A DNA stretch of 64,000 nucleotides from assembly GCA_001465935.1 (NCBI GenBank), contig LNKV01000026.1, forward strand, positions 1 through 64,000. Reading direction: 5' to 3'. The notes under the pieces are model-generated. The model ran no database searches. It saw nothing but the letters and a program-made list of their open reading frames with translations, and was not told the DNA's origin. The first letter of the stretch is position 1. Each line of letters opens with the position of its first letter. Below are positions 22,650 to 34,601 of the stretch, piece by piece. The DNA comes from Clarireedia homoeocarpa (lineage: Eukaryota; Ascomycota; Leotiomycetes; Helotiales; Rutstroemiaceae). The position numbers and the translations under genes are program-made.

Positions 22650-24787
22650 CTACCCTGCCGCATTCCTATGCTGCGCTGCCTAGAAAGAAAATCCAGTCAG
22701 TACGAAACAGAAGTCAGTGAGCATAAATAGAAAGAGACCTTACCTCGACAGCATTTTCCCAATTCGTTCTAAATAAGAACCATCCCTCTATCGCAGCGAC
22801 CAGACCTAGAGCCAGTGCAACTCCCAACCAAAGACCCTGCAGTTGCCAATCTAATCCAAAAGCAGTTCCGAATGAAATAGGCATGGCCAAAACATAGTAG
22901 CAGAAAATATTCACGTAACCGCCAATTTCCTGTCTACCCAGACCACGCAGAAGTCCATTGCAGTTTGCAGCCAAAGCATCGAAGAGCTGGAAGGCAGCAC
23001 AGAGAGGAAGAACCTGAGAGACGAGACGGATGACGTCTTGGTCGTCGGTGAAGAGTTGAGGAATGAGGTTGCGGAGAGAGGAAAGGAGGATAATGTTTAG
23101 TACTCCTACTAAGCATGCTGCATAGATTGCCTATGATATCTGTTAGCAAAAATATCGGGATATAGGGCAAGGAATAACAATGGGGGGGGGGGGGGGCTAC
23201 TCACCACTTTGGCGCTGGTTTTGGCTGCGTCTGAAAGTGTAGCACCGATGAGATTGGCTACACGCGTCGAAGCAGCGATGGAAATGGAGAATGGTATCTG
23301 GAAAGTCAGAGCAGTCAAGGTGGAAAGGATACTCTGCGCAGCCAAGTGAGTCACAGAGAAGTAACTGGCCGCTAGAGTAAGGACTTCGAATGCTAAGTAT
23401 TCTGCTTCAACCATGATGAGACCAGGTAAAGCTAGCTTGATCATAGGACCTGAACGAAGTTAGTATGTAATAGATTAAATTTCAAGTTTTAGTGCAAAGA
23501 CTCACCCCAGTTGTGGAAGGCCCTCCGGGTGAAGCCATCCCAACAATCTGCTCCGTCAATGAAACGAACATAGAGGAACAGAAGTAGTGGTAGCATGTTA
23601 TCGGTAATAGCCACCGCAATCGGAGCCCCAACAAATCCCCACTCGAACTTCCACACGAACAGCCAGTTAAGAAATGCGTTCAAAGGCGCACAAATCAGTA
23701 GGACGTAAGTTGTAGCAGAAAACAGGCCCTGAGCCTGTACGAATCTTTTCCCACCCTCGAAAGCCGCGAATCCAGGAGCTCCGGCCAGCAAAACTCTCAA
23801 ATAGAGGCCTGCAAGCTCTGCAGATCTTTTTTCCGGTACAATGTGCTCCAAGATTTTCTCGGCACTCAACCAAAGGATGCCAATCGGAATTGTCAGAAGC
23901 CATAGGAACCACACCATTCTCTGCAGCTGCAAACCAACCAGTGCCTTCCTCCCAGAGCCATATGCCTGTGCACACAGTGTATCCAAACTCGTTGCCAGCC
24001 CTTGGTAAATCGCATACCCACTTATATTCGCCGTCATACTAGCCAAACTTACCGCACCCAGTTCTACCTTTCCAAGATGTCCAACCGTAAATATACTCGC
24101 GACAGTCAGGGAATATTGCAGAACGAATGTAACGACCAAAGGGCTCGAATATCTCGCTAGTGTCTTTGCCTCTCTTTGCCATGTTGTTTTGATCTTTCCT
24201 GCTGCAACTGCCTCCTCCCATTGCCTGTTCAACCTCTCGTGGCGAGATCGTGTGGATTCTTGCTGTCCATCTGGTAGTAATGCAGTAGTCTCTGAAGGCT
24301 GTCCAGCCTCTTCGTCCCCGACATGTTTCGGTATCTTCGTACTGAATAGCTTCCTATACAGCTTGTTCAAGGCGCTTCTTTTTGGTGGCTGGGGGTGTTT
24401 GGGTGGAGCTAGATGGTTATCCCTCAGAAGACTTCTCTCCTCATTCCTCGTCTCGTGTTTTTCCTTCCTGGTCAAAAATGTTGTTTCTACAAATTGAGGC
24501 GTCACCGCTGGACGGGTACCACCAAATGCCACAAAACTTGGTCGTCTGTATGAGTGTGTCATGGAGTGCTGAGTATCTTCTAATCGAACAGTTGAAGCCT
24601 CGGATGAATCATCTCCAGAATCGTATTGCGTTGTGGTCTCTGTTTCGTCTGCTGGATATTCTGCAAGGTCGCGAGCGAGTGACTCTTGTGCTATCGGAGA
24701 GCCAACTAACAGTGAGTTATTGAAAGGACATCTACCGATTGAGCCATATCTCTCATCGCCAGATTTGATGGGCTGAGGGAAAGACAT
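22650..24787 (-). CDS. MATE-family multidrug/metabolite efflux transporter
   Basis: Four exons (23506-24787, 23205-23449, 22744-23130, 22650-22679) are joined over introns 23450-23505, 23131-23204 and 22680-22743, all GT-AG with matching phase, giving 647 residues. The first 200 residues are polar, with Ser/Thr and basic stretches. After that come about twelve transmembrane helices: typical MATE segments are SPLVVTFVLQYS, VGHLGKVELGAVSLASM, LDTLCAQAYGSG and, in the second half, NGLLRGLGRQEIGGYVN. MATE proteins exchange cations or drugs for H+ or Na+; the yeast member Erc1 is linked to ethionine resistance. Intron 2 contains a run of 15 G on the plus strand (23182-23196). The last exon adds only AAQHRNAAG. 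The substrate is not predictable. Confidence 0.88.
23182..23196. repeat. Poly(G) run inside a MATE intron
   Basis: Fifteen G in a row on the plus strand (C on the coding strand), located shortly after the donor GTGAGT of intron 2. Confidence 0.85.
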
Positions 24788-25680
24788 TGTCGTTGCTTAG
24801 TTCTCTTTGCCGGTGAGAGAACTCTAGATATGAATCTTGGCCACACGCTCGCGATGGTGATTCAGCCACTGGAGAAGATTGGGCCAATCTTATGACAGGC
24901 TGGTAAAACGCCCTGAGAGCCGTTCACTCAAGAAGCACAAATAGGGCCCGTAAAAAGACAACCCATAGAATAGAGGAAAGCACTCTGATAAATAAAAAGC
25001 CTCAATTGCGGTAGGAAAAGAGCTCCCTTCATCGGCAATCCAACCCAGACCTGCAGAAAGGTTTTTGCCCCAGCATATCTCAAGCCATCTCATTTTCTGC
25101 CTTTTTCGGCTGGCCGGCGGCGTTCGACCCCACCATGGCAATCTACCAAGTGTAGTAGGATTCTCTATCTAACCAACCAAGCACCTCGCCCATTGGTCAA
25201 TTGCTTACGCACGATGCGTAGGTGGAGCTCGAATCTGTGTTTCTGCGCGTGTCAAACCGGAATTGGTAAAAGACTAAGCTGCGGTAAGAAAGTGCACCCT
25301 TATTCCGAACTCCGACTGTTAAACAAATTGTTGCAGAGACGCGGATTTTGTTACTTCATCGAAACGCTTAGAGTGAAAACGAAACGCTTAGAGTGAAAAA
25401 GAGTACATCTAGCCACGAACCCCCTGCTCGGTGATAACAGCGGAACAAAGAGTCACCGAGTACCGCTTTTGCCCCACCAAAAAGATCCGGGCTCCAGAGG
25501 ATCCGGGGTAAAACATAGGGAAAAGTTGAACGCAGCCATGCAGACCTGACTCGATCAATGTACAGCTAACATGGCAAACACGCACGAAGAAGAGGAAGGA
25601 CGAAATAGGTCCCTGGAATATGCGCCAATCTATTTTCCATATCGTCCCAGACCCGTTGATGTCTCTAAGTGTGTAGTTGA
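24788..25680. other. Divergent intergenic region upstream of MATE and DUF202 genes
   Basis: About 0.9 kb. A 20-nt direct repeat (cgaaacgcttagagtgaaaa) occurs twice in tandem at about 25360-25399. An open frame starting with ATG at 25571 may contain the first exon of the DUF202 gene (acidic MANTHEEEEGRN start), but I could not find a convincing splice join. Confidence 0.4.
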
Positions 25681-26497
25681 GATTCTTTCGACTCTGTTCC
25701 AGATATCGCGAATGCTAACGAACCGCCTTTTGCTAGACATCATGGCCGGTCAGTCTTCTGCACGCCACCTTTACTTGCGCCTCTGCTCTTCGACAACACC
25801 GACAGCGATTGTCGGGATCATTGCGCCAATGAGAGAAGTAAGTCATTTGCTCACCATCCACTCACCATCCACTCACCATCCTCCAACCACCTCCGCATCC
25901 ATCCCCCCTTTTACGAGCCCCGAGCTAACATTCACCTCCTCTTCAGCATTTCTGTCCTATCTCCGCCTCTCGATATACATGACCATCGTCTCACTCGCCA
26001 TCGTTCTCTCCTTCCATCTCAAAGCGCAACCCTCCGCACTCGAACTCCGCATGGCGCAACCACTTGGCATAACCTTCTGGATTCTGTCGCTCGCTTGCTT
26101 AGCTTTAGGTTTCGGAAATTACATGAAGACGGTGAATAAATATAGCCGCAGGGTTGCCATTGTGCAGAGTGGATGGAAGACGCAGAGTGTAAGTTAGGTC
26201 CTGCTCTAGCACTTTTGTTCTGAAGGCGACAGCTCTATTGGGATGGATATACCGCTGGAATGGTATGGCGATACCATGAGCTCGGCAACAACTGCGCGCA
26301 CTTGAGATCGAAGTGCGCTCCAAGTGATTGACGATGGGATGAATGATGCCCAAGTGAACCTCTTTTCAGCAGTGCCACCACAATCGCCGGGAATCCTTTA
26401 CTAACATTTCAATGCATCACAGGTACTCTCAACAGTTGCTATTGCCATTATATCAGTCTGCGTGCTGTTCCTCGCGACCGATTCGAAAAGAGCTTAA
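25681..26497 (+). CDS. DUF202-domain small membrane protein (5' end unresolved)
   Basis: Three exon segments were found: about 25681-25837, 25947-26188 and 26423-26497. The first intron (25838-25946) has donor GTAAGT and acceptor TCTTCAG in phase 1, so the real first segment is read in another frame than the long open frame that covers this area. That frame gives LLFDNTDSDCRDHCANER and joins to TFLSYLRLSIYM, which is the DUF202 signature. Three transmembrane helices follow (SIYMTIVSLAIVLSF, GITFWILSLACLALGFG, VAIAIISVCVLFLAT). A stop codon (TGA 25678) precedes the segment and it has no ATG, so at least one upstream exon is missing; ATG 25571 is a candidate. The second intron (26189-26422) is 234 nt. 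DUF202 proteins are membrane proteins of unknown function. Confidence 0.72.
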
Positions 26498-26807
26498 GTG
26501 ATCTAATCATATATATATATATATAATAATCACAAACACAAAACAAATCTTACGTCGAACACACATAGCGAAGGAGTTGGGGGACATTTTCCATGAAGGC
26601 ACTTTGGAAGTTATATATCATATGTATTCAGCAGCTATAATCTTAATTACAACAAGAAGCGGTGCCTATCGACACTCGTAAGGATCAAAATTGATTGTGC
26701 AAATACTAGTACCTCCCCAAAGTCCAAACCTAAACCTCCTACAATGTCAATATCCTCCATTCATAACATACCTTGTTCACTGAATTTCCTCTCCTGCTGC
26801 TTTGAAC
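26498..26807. other. Convergent intergenic region with AT repeat
   Basis: Contains a short (AT)n tract at about 26509-26525 just after the DUF202 stop. No gene is seen. Confidence 0.5.
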
Positions 26808-29800
26808 CTAACCCTCCAAGACTGTCGGAACTGCTGTGGCATACTTGATCTTCAACATTGAAGCCACCATGGAAATAGTAGCTGCGCCTTTCATGGCTTT
26901 GAACATCCGCGCTTCTGCTGGTACTAGATCAAGCACCGAGGCGGGTGCCGTGATGACAGGTTTTGGCGCGTCTTCCCCTGCAACAGGAATAGCAAGCACA
27001 GCTGTTTCTGTTGGATTGCCTGCCTTCGCTCCAAACACAGCAGCTACATTTGCCAAAGCATTTTGACTCGTAGTAGACAGCTGAGCTGATGGATGATTTG
27101 TGGTTGTGATGCTCAGAAGAGTAGTTGTCTGGACATGAGTATCGATAGTAGAAGGCACGGATTCTGATATTGGCTTACTATTCATTGTGATGGGTAGTTC
27201 GTTTGAGGTTAGGCCAATACTCGAATCATTATTAAAGGTCGGACTTCCTACAATAGGAACTAATGCTTGTGTTGAGACCCTCTCAGCCTGTGCGACAGAG
27301 ATACTAGGCGATGTTCTAAAGGCTGGGCTTCCCAGATTTGGGAAGAGTTGAGAATGTGGCTTCTCTATGTTGGAGAAGGAATTAGACGAAGGCGTCGCTA
27401 CTGGTTGTACAGTGAATGATGATGTCGATATCATTGACTGCAGTGATTGTACAGAAGGCGGAGTGATCGCTACTGGTCGTACCGTGGATGATGATGGAGG
27501 TAGTAACGACTGCAGTGATTTTACAGAAGACAAATTGGATGACAGCTGCGATGCCAGTAGCAGTCCTGATGATTGTACGGATGATAAACTAGATGACGAC
27601 ACCATTGAAGATAGGGTCGGCGATGTGGGCGGCTTTTGATATGACTCTGCCGCAGCACTTGGTTGAAGTGGCTTGGTTGAAAATCTCAAGGAATTGAACG
27701 AAAGGTTTGTCAAAACTGGCCCCGGACGCGCGTAGGTGGAGTTTTTCCCACAGCCGTTAGGACTCAAACCATAATTGTCCCGCTTTATCAAATCGGCAGC
27801 CTGCGTTTGTGTCAGTGATCACACGTGCAATTTCCGTTTTCCCGGCTTCGAATGTCCAAGATGATCTCATAACTCACCTTCTCTGCTATAGCATATACGG
27901 GTGCTTGTAAATGAGATGCGGGCAGCAAAGGAATAATCCCAGCATCCACGATTCTTAGATTTTTTGTTCCATAGACACGAAGATCAGGATCTACCACCCC
28001 TCCTATCTCACGTGGCATCATCGAGGTTGCACCACTGCCATGAAATTCGGTTCGTAGACCTGACTTAATCGCCGTCATCAAAGTGTCTTTTGTAGCATTT
28101 GGGAAGAATGGGTAGTAAGAGACAGGTTGTAGCAACTGCATCGAGTTTGTGTTCAACAGTTTATTATTGAACATCAAGGCGTCGGTAAGGATTTGAAGGT
28201 CCAGTGGATTCGAACAGTACCGCGGATCAAGTTCAGGTGGCACGTAAGGGTTGTCTGTGGTGATATGGATGCTGCCTCTGGAGAGAGGATGCATCGCAGC
28301 AACCGAAAGGAGTCCAACATTGTCGTTGAGCAATTCGCATGCACTGCCGTCCGCACGGCCGAGTATGTTTGTTATGATGTCTTTTTGGGCAGCGTAACCA
28401 GAAATCACACTTTGATCGAGTCCGGGTGTTAGATAGTCTGAAGGGAGCTGAGACTTCATATCTGCAACCCTGTTGGCCCAGTTGGGCGTAATCTGAGTTA
28501 GAGATGGGAAAGCGACAGTGTTAATAGCACCAGCAGTCCAAGGACCTACATCTCTTAGCTTCAAACGAAAATTTAAGAAAGAACTTACCTGTCTTGTTGA
28601 CATAATATTCTTGCTCTGCTTGGGTCATCAATGTTTGATCGCCATCTATCGAGCCGATCGTAGGATAACTAGAATTAGTGTCTACCACTGTTAAAATGCC
28701 GTGGCCGAACAGTCGGAATACTTACAGTAGTACACGACACCAACGTAAGGATGATCTTGGAAATTTTCTCCAACTCCGGGTAAGTTGATATGCACAGGCA
28801 GACCAAATTTCTGAAGAACGTTGGGCTGACCAATACCGGAAAGTTCAAGTATTTGAGGGGTATGGGCGTTGCCTGCCGCAAGTATAACTTCCCGAGAGCA
28901 CGAAATCTCGCGTACAACAGTACTAAGAGCAGGGGCAATCTGCAAACATCAACACATTACTCTCGCTGGGTGGCTATATTGGGGCTACTGACCTGCACGC
29001 CGGTGATGAATTGGCCATCTGGAAGATCTCGCACAAGAACTTCTGGAGTGGAATCCATCAAAACCCTAATTACCATAAAACCAGTCACAAGATGTAGATT
29101 TGATCGATTAATAAACCCATCTAAGTAACCACGCCGGGCGTCGGAACGTGTCTGATTGTCAGGTGAGATATTGTTAGGTATCAGCATGCCGCCAGCAGTT
29201 GTGCCGTTGTTCGGGTCTGTCAAAGTAGGAATGCCAAGTTCCCGTAGCCCATCCAGGAAGATCTCTATGAGAAAGTCAGTCCAGATATAGAGGCTGCATG
29301 GGTTTGCTTACGAGATTGTGGATAGAAATACTTGGGATAGGAGACATCGATATAGCCAGTTGTACCGTGGGTGGAAGGATCAGGATGTATGTACAGATCG
29401 CGGCTGAATTCAGCGTCCACGTCATCGGTGTAGGTCTCCGTCTAGAAGGCAGATTGTCAATGTATAGCAACGCTTCGAGTAGATGGCGGCCATACCTTCT
29501 TGAAATAGGGTAGCATGTCGTCCCATCCCCAACCTGGGTTTCCCAGGGCAACCCAAGCATCATAGTCAGCAGCGCCCCCTCTAGTCCAGCACATTCCATT
29601 AATGAGGCTCCCGCCGCCAACCCCCTTACCAAGGTCGAATGGTCTCGAAGCACCATCGAGAAATCTTTGTGGAGCAGTCCAGAGATTCCAGTCGTAGCTT
29701 GTGTCAAGGCCGTCTCCATCGTCAAAAGGATACATGATAAAGTCTTCGCCTTTGTCCCTAATATATGTTAGCGTTCCTGCTCCTTCTCGTAGCAATCATG

Positions 29801-30073
29801 ATGAAACTCACATTTCCCCAGCCTCTATAACTAGAACATTTACTATGCACAGGTCAGTACTAGATAGACTTGGAAAATGTAGAGTATAGCACCAGTAGGA
29901 TCTTCAGAGAGACGGTTAGCAAGAACAAGCCCCGAAACGCCACCTCCAGCAATGATGTAGTCGTAGCAAGGTAGGAAGTCAGCGTTCAGATCACGGTGGC
30001 CGAGTCGAATTGAGGATGCCAGCTCGCCGAATAGAACCACCAGAAGTGTTAAAGAGGGCATCTTGGAAATCAT
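26808..30073 (-). CDS. Secreted GMC oxidoreductase with long Ser/Thr-rich C-terminal tail
   Basis: Nine exons (29893-30073, 29812-29842, 29496-29757, 29312-29441, 28993-29264, 28726-28939, 28589-28687, 27878-28545, 26808-27800) join in consistent phase to 949 residues. A signal peptide (MPSLTLLVVLFGELASS) starts at Met5 of this model; either Met may be used. The FAD motif GGGVSGLVLANRL (43-55) is followed by VLVIEAGE. GMC signatures GGGSLINGMCW and AAGNAHTPQILELSGIG are present, as is the C-terminal block FHGSGATSMMPREIGGVVDPDLRVYG then ASHLQAPVYAIAEK (two catalytic His; written here in parts). This points to an extracellular alcohol or aryl-alcohol type oxidase/dehydrogenase. Normal members end near residue 630. 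Here a tail of about 320 residues rich in Ser/Thr/Pro follows, with SSSL- and VQSLQS-like repeats. Confidence 0.88.
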
Positions 30074-30702
30074 GTTGCAAGTCAAAAATGTCATCAAAGC
30101 CAAACAACCCCCGACTTTGGATCCAGAAATTTACTAGCAAGAGGGAGCAAGCAAAACCGAAAGCAATTGACAGTCAAAAATTGAAGGGAAAAGAGTGGAT
30201 GTGATTTGATTCTTTTGGCACAGAAGAAGTTCTGAAACCATCATTATTCTTGCTGTTCCGTCCTCTCCTCGTGCTTTCCGAATATGCATCTATTTCGACT
30301 TCAACTTAGCAGGTGCGGGCGGAATCGTTATCGCTGGAACGCTATAGTGGGAAGGAATACCGGAGGACCTGGGTAGTTACTCGAAGATTCCGCGGCGTGA
30401 TGCTTTAGGTGGACACCACCGGTGGTTGTACTAGCTAATCAACCAACTCCAAATCTTCGATGTTCAATCAGAATAACTTATATGCTTTTGAAATCATTAT
30501 CCTGTCGAGTGTGCATATGAGTTTTTAACCTTGAAATTTCACTTGAACAATTCAATATGTAATTCTGTATAGCATGCACTGAATAAATCTGTGGTTGGAA
30601 TTTGATGCTGGTTCCTAAATTTGTACTCACTGGTACATAGAATGAAGAGGTGTATTAGAAAGATACCATCAACTTACTCCTCTCCAAGATCCCGCTGCAA
30701 AC
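30074..30702. other. Intergenic region between GMC and radical SAM genes
   Basis: About 630 nt containing the GMC promoter and the 3' end of the radical SAM gene. No further feature is recognised. Confidence 0.4.
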
Positions 30703-31913
30703 TCAAATAGCAAAACCATCGTGTTTCGGGGGATCACAGAATCTCCATAAGCCTGCTTTCTCCGCAGCATGCCTGACAGTGTTCACCTCGTCTTTATTTA
30801 CAGCGCGGTTAATCTCAGAATACCTTACATCTGAGCCGTCTGCTTTCGAGTTCGTAGCTTCATTTGATTCATTCAGAGTCAATGGCTGCTTGTGCGTCCT
30901 TTTTGTCTTGCCTACATGAGCGTCTGGACGATATTGTTCCATGATGTTGACAAACACATCTCTTGAGATATTACTTGCAATCCACTTCATGATTTCCTGG
31001 CCTTCTGATTCGTAACCAGGCATAACCAAGTGTCTTACGAGCAATCCCTTTTTCGCGATACCGTCAAAAGTAAAGCAAAGATCTCCGACCTGGTCATGCA
31101 TAGCTTTTATACTTTTCATCGCGGTCTCCGTATAATTGTCCGCCTTCAGTAATCGTCTCGACGAGCTGTCCTTCCACAATTTGAAATCCGGAAGGTAAAT
31201 ATCCACAAGACCATCGAGTAGATTCAACGATTCGAGAGAATCAAAAGCCGAGGTGTTGTATACAATAGGAATTTTCAGTCCGTTGTCCCGCGCATGGAGT
31301 ATCGATAGAACAACTTGAGGTACAACATGTTCCGGTGTAACCAGATTGATATTATGAACATTTCCGACATTTTGCAATTTGATATACCAATCTCCGAGTT
31401 CCTCGGGTGTCAGGTCTTGCCCATTTCTTTGGTGTGCAATATCATGGTTTTGGCAGAAAACGCACCGAAGATTGCACCCGGAGAAGAAGACGGCCCCAGA
31501 TCCATGATGACCCTGGATACACGGTTCTGTCATGGAAGCCGTCAATCAAATATCACAGCCCATACTTGGATGAAAGTGATTGATGTCAAGTTCATGGTTT
31601 CTCACTTACCTTCACCAAAGTGAGGCGCGATGACATTTACCTTCACAGTTTCAGCTCCGATAAGACAAACGCCCGTTTTCTCGTATCGATTGACTCCGCA
31701 TAACCTTGGACACAGATTGCAATTTTCCAAATGGGCGTAAGCAGTAGATCGTTTCTTTGACGCGTCCACTGAACTTAGTAGATGATATCTGGGGATATAG
31801 TCGTCTAGAAGAAATGGTGGCGCCAGGTGCAATCTGCGCATTTGTGTCAAAGGAGATGGTTGAAGGCGAGGCCTAAAGCGAGGATTATGAAGACGAAGCC
31901 TCATGATGGACAT
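30703..31913 (-). CDS. Radical SAM protein, PflX/COG1313-type (pyruvate formate-lyase activase-like)
   Basis: Two exons (31610-31913 and 30703-31526) joined over an 83-nt intron (31527-31609, phase 1) give about 375 residues; upstream in-frame Met at 32018 would give 410. The N-terminal part has a four-cysteine cluster, CNLCPRLCGVNR and GVC (Cys 65, 68, 72, 83), typical of COG1313. The join gives HFGEEPCIQGHHGSG and then the radical SAM motif SGCNLRCVFCQN (Cys 118, 122, 125), which holds a 4Fe-4S cluster and SAM. Later motifs IVYNTSAFDS, DIYLPDFKLW and VRHLVMPG match the family. Bacterial PflX proteins are named after glycyl radical activases, but their true substrate is unknown. A fungal copy may come from bacteria; that is inference. 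It is divergent from MLH1 by about 400 nt. Confidence 0.85.
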
Positions 31914-32314
31914 GATAACCAGTTCAGACGGACCTTTTCCCTGCCCCAGACGCTGAATCAGCCCATGGCAGCGATGATATATGCAGGATAAGAGCCGTCG
32001 TGCGTTACTTTCAGCCAACCAAGACTAGCACGACACCGCAGACCGCCCGGCAGAAACTCACTTATCATCCTATGAATGGCTACTCATTCAGAATCCTGAT
32101 TGCTTTCTATCGCCGACAATTATCCCATTCATCAGTTTGTTTATGTTTATTGATATCAGTACACCCATATACGTATTAAGTGTGAAGTTCTTCTGTACAA
32201 AGCATCATTCCGATCTAATTTGTACGAGCCCTCAGCTTCCTGCCGCTTGACTCGAAACCTGGTGATGCCGCCTTAAGCGTATCGGCAACGGTTGGGGCAA
32301 GCTCGATATAAAAA
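31914..32314. promoter_or_regulatory. Shared divergent promoter region of radical SAM gene and MLH1
   Basis: About 400 nt (300 nt if the longer radical SAM start at 32018 is used). No clear TATA element was seen. Confidence 0.45.
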
Positions 32315-34601
32315 ATGTCCGAGCCGATGGTTCTGGATGCAGGTGTAGCGGCGACACGAGGTACGAAAAGAAAAGCAGAGGATGAACATCCACAAGTCAC
32401 CGCACCCAGACGAATCAAGGCAAGTTAGCAATCCACCCCGTAGCCAGCCGCCTTCCTAATACCACATAAGGCACTAGATCCCGATGTAGTCAACAAGATT
32501 GCAGCTGGAGAAATCATCGTAGCGCCTGTCCATGCATTGAAGGAGCTCATTGAAAATGCAGTTGATGCAGGATCGACATCTCTTGAGGTACTTGTAAAAG
32601 ATGGTGGATTGAAGTTACTGCAAATCACCGACAATGGGCATGGAATCAACGTATGTTTTCCTGATTATTTTGACATAGTCTTTTCGCTGAGTCCAGTAGA
32701 AAGAGGACCTGTCTATCTTGTGTGAGCGTTTCACGACCTCGAAGCTTAAAGCTTTCGAAGATTTAACATCCATTGGAACTTATGGCTTCCGTGGAGAAGC
32801 GCTAGCCAGCATAAGCCATATAGCACATCTTACAGTTACTACAAGAACGAAAGACTCGAACTGTGCCTTTAGAGCTCATTACGATAGTGGACATCTAATA
32901 CCAGCGAAACCAGGTCAGAGCTCCGAGCCCAAACCTATTGCCGGTCGTCCGGGGACGCAAATCATGGTGGAAGATCTCTTCTATAATGTTCCTACACGCC
33001 GTCGTGCTTTCAGATCTGCATCAGAAGAGTATAATAAAATCTTAGATGTTGTAGGAAGGTATGCTATTCATTGCGATGGAGTGGCTTTCAGTTGTAAGAA
33101 GCATGGCGAGGCTTCTACGACCATCTCGACACAAGCAACTTCATCTACAGTCGACCGCATCAGACTAATACATGGAAGTGGTGTTGCTAATGAGCTGATA
33201 GAGTTCAAATCAGCCGATAATCGATGGGGATTCACAGCACATGGATGGACTACTAATGCAAACTATCACGTCAAGAGGACGACACTCCTCCTGTTTATCA
33301 ATCATCGCTCAGTCGAGTCAACGAACATTCGCAAGGCTATCGAGCAAACATACTCAACGTTTCTTCCCAAAGGTGGCCATCCCTTTACTTATCTCAGCTT
33401 GGAAGTTGAACCCCACCGATTGGACGTGAATGTTCACCCTACCAAGAGGGAAGTCAATTTTCTCAACGAAGACGAGATAATCGAGAAGATATGCAGCGAC
33501 ATTAGATTGAAGCTCGCAGATGTAGACAAGAGTCGCAACTTTATGACTCAGACTTTGCTTCCAGGAGCACCAGCACCACTAGTCGCAGATATGCAAGATT
33601 CAGACGCAGCTGCAAGTGCTGAAAAACCAAGAACTACAACTAGACCGTACGAAAATAATCTTGTACGCACTGATGCTAAGCTACGCAAAATTACCAGCAT
33701 GCTTCCGCCAAGTGCGTCCAAGCCTACCGGAACGCAAGACAGCACCCCAGCGGCCAGTGATTCTCAAGACATTGATTATTCGCACTCTGACCGTGAGCCG
33801 ATCACTTGCCGTCTCATGACTGTCAAAGAACTTCGCAGCGAAGTCCGTTCTTCGATGCACAATGAGCTGACGGAGATCTTTGCCACGCATACCTTCGTCG
33901 GTATTGTCGATGAACGACGCCGGCTCGCTGCCATTCAAGCTGGAGTGAAGCTCTTCCTCGTTGATTATGGCGCCGTATCCAATTCCTTCTTCTACCAAAT
34001 TGGCTTGACTGACTTTGGCAACTTCGGAGCCATTCGCTTCTCACCTCCACTATCCTTAACCTATCTCCTCACTTTGGCAGCCGAGCACGAGAAAGCCACC
34101 GCGCCGCCGGATGCCCCTCCTGAAGCCGATTTCGAAATCGAAGAAGTTGTTGGAACCGTCGCCGAACATCTAATCACCCGCCGAGAAATGCTTCTAGAGT
34201 ACTTCTCCCTCTCCATCTCTGCTTCTGGGGATCTGGAAAGCATTCCCCTCCTTCTCAAACACTACACCCCCTCTCTCGCTAAACTCCCGAAATTTCTCCT
34301 TCGTCTCGGTCCCCATGTAAACTGGACATCGGAGAAAGAATGCTTCGACACATTCCTTCGCGAGTTAGCTTCCTTTTACGTACCCGAGCAATTACCTCCA
34401 TATCCGGGACCAGAAGAGAAAGAAAGCGAGAGTGTAACGGAGGAGATCAAGCAGAGAAGAGACGAGGTTAGAAAGGCTGTGGAAGATGTTTTGTTTCCTG
34501 CTTTTAAACAGAGGTTAATTGCTACAGGGGAATTGATGGGTGGGGCAGTGCTTGAAGTGGCGAATTTGAAAGGCTTGTATAGGGTGTTTGAGAGGTGTTG
34601 A
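32315..34601 (+). CDS. MLH1: DNA mismatch repair protein MLH1
   Basis: Exons 32315-32419, 32471-32650 and 32700-34601 give 728 residues. MLH1 pairs with PMS1 (MutLalpha) to cut the new strand after mismatch recognition in the nucleus. GHKL ATPase motifs are seen: KELIENAVDAGST (about 59-71), ITDNGHGI (87-94) and GTYGFRGEALAS. The transducer domain has VHPTKREVNF. A Ser/Thr-rich linker follows, then the C-terminal dimerisation domain; the protein ends with the highly conserved FERC. Intron 1 (32420-32470) begins with GCAAGT after AAG, a GC-AG intron. It is needed because TAG occurs in frame inside it, and exon 2 resumes exactly at ALDPDVVNKIAAGEII. Intron 2 (32651-32699) is GT-AG. ATG 32315 gives a short basic N-terminus (RGTKRKAEDE) before the ATPase domain. 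Confidence 0.95.
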
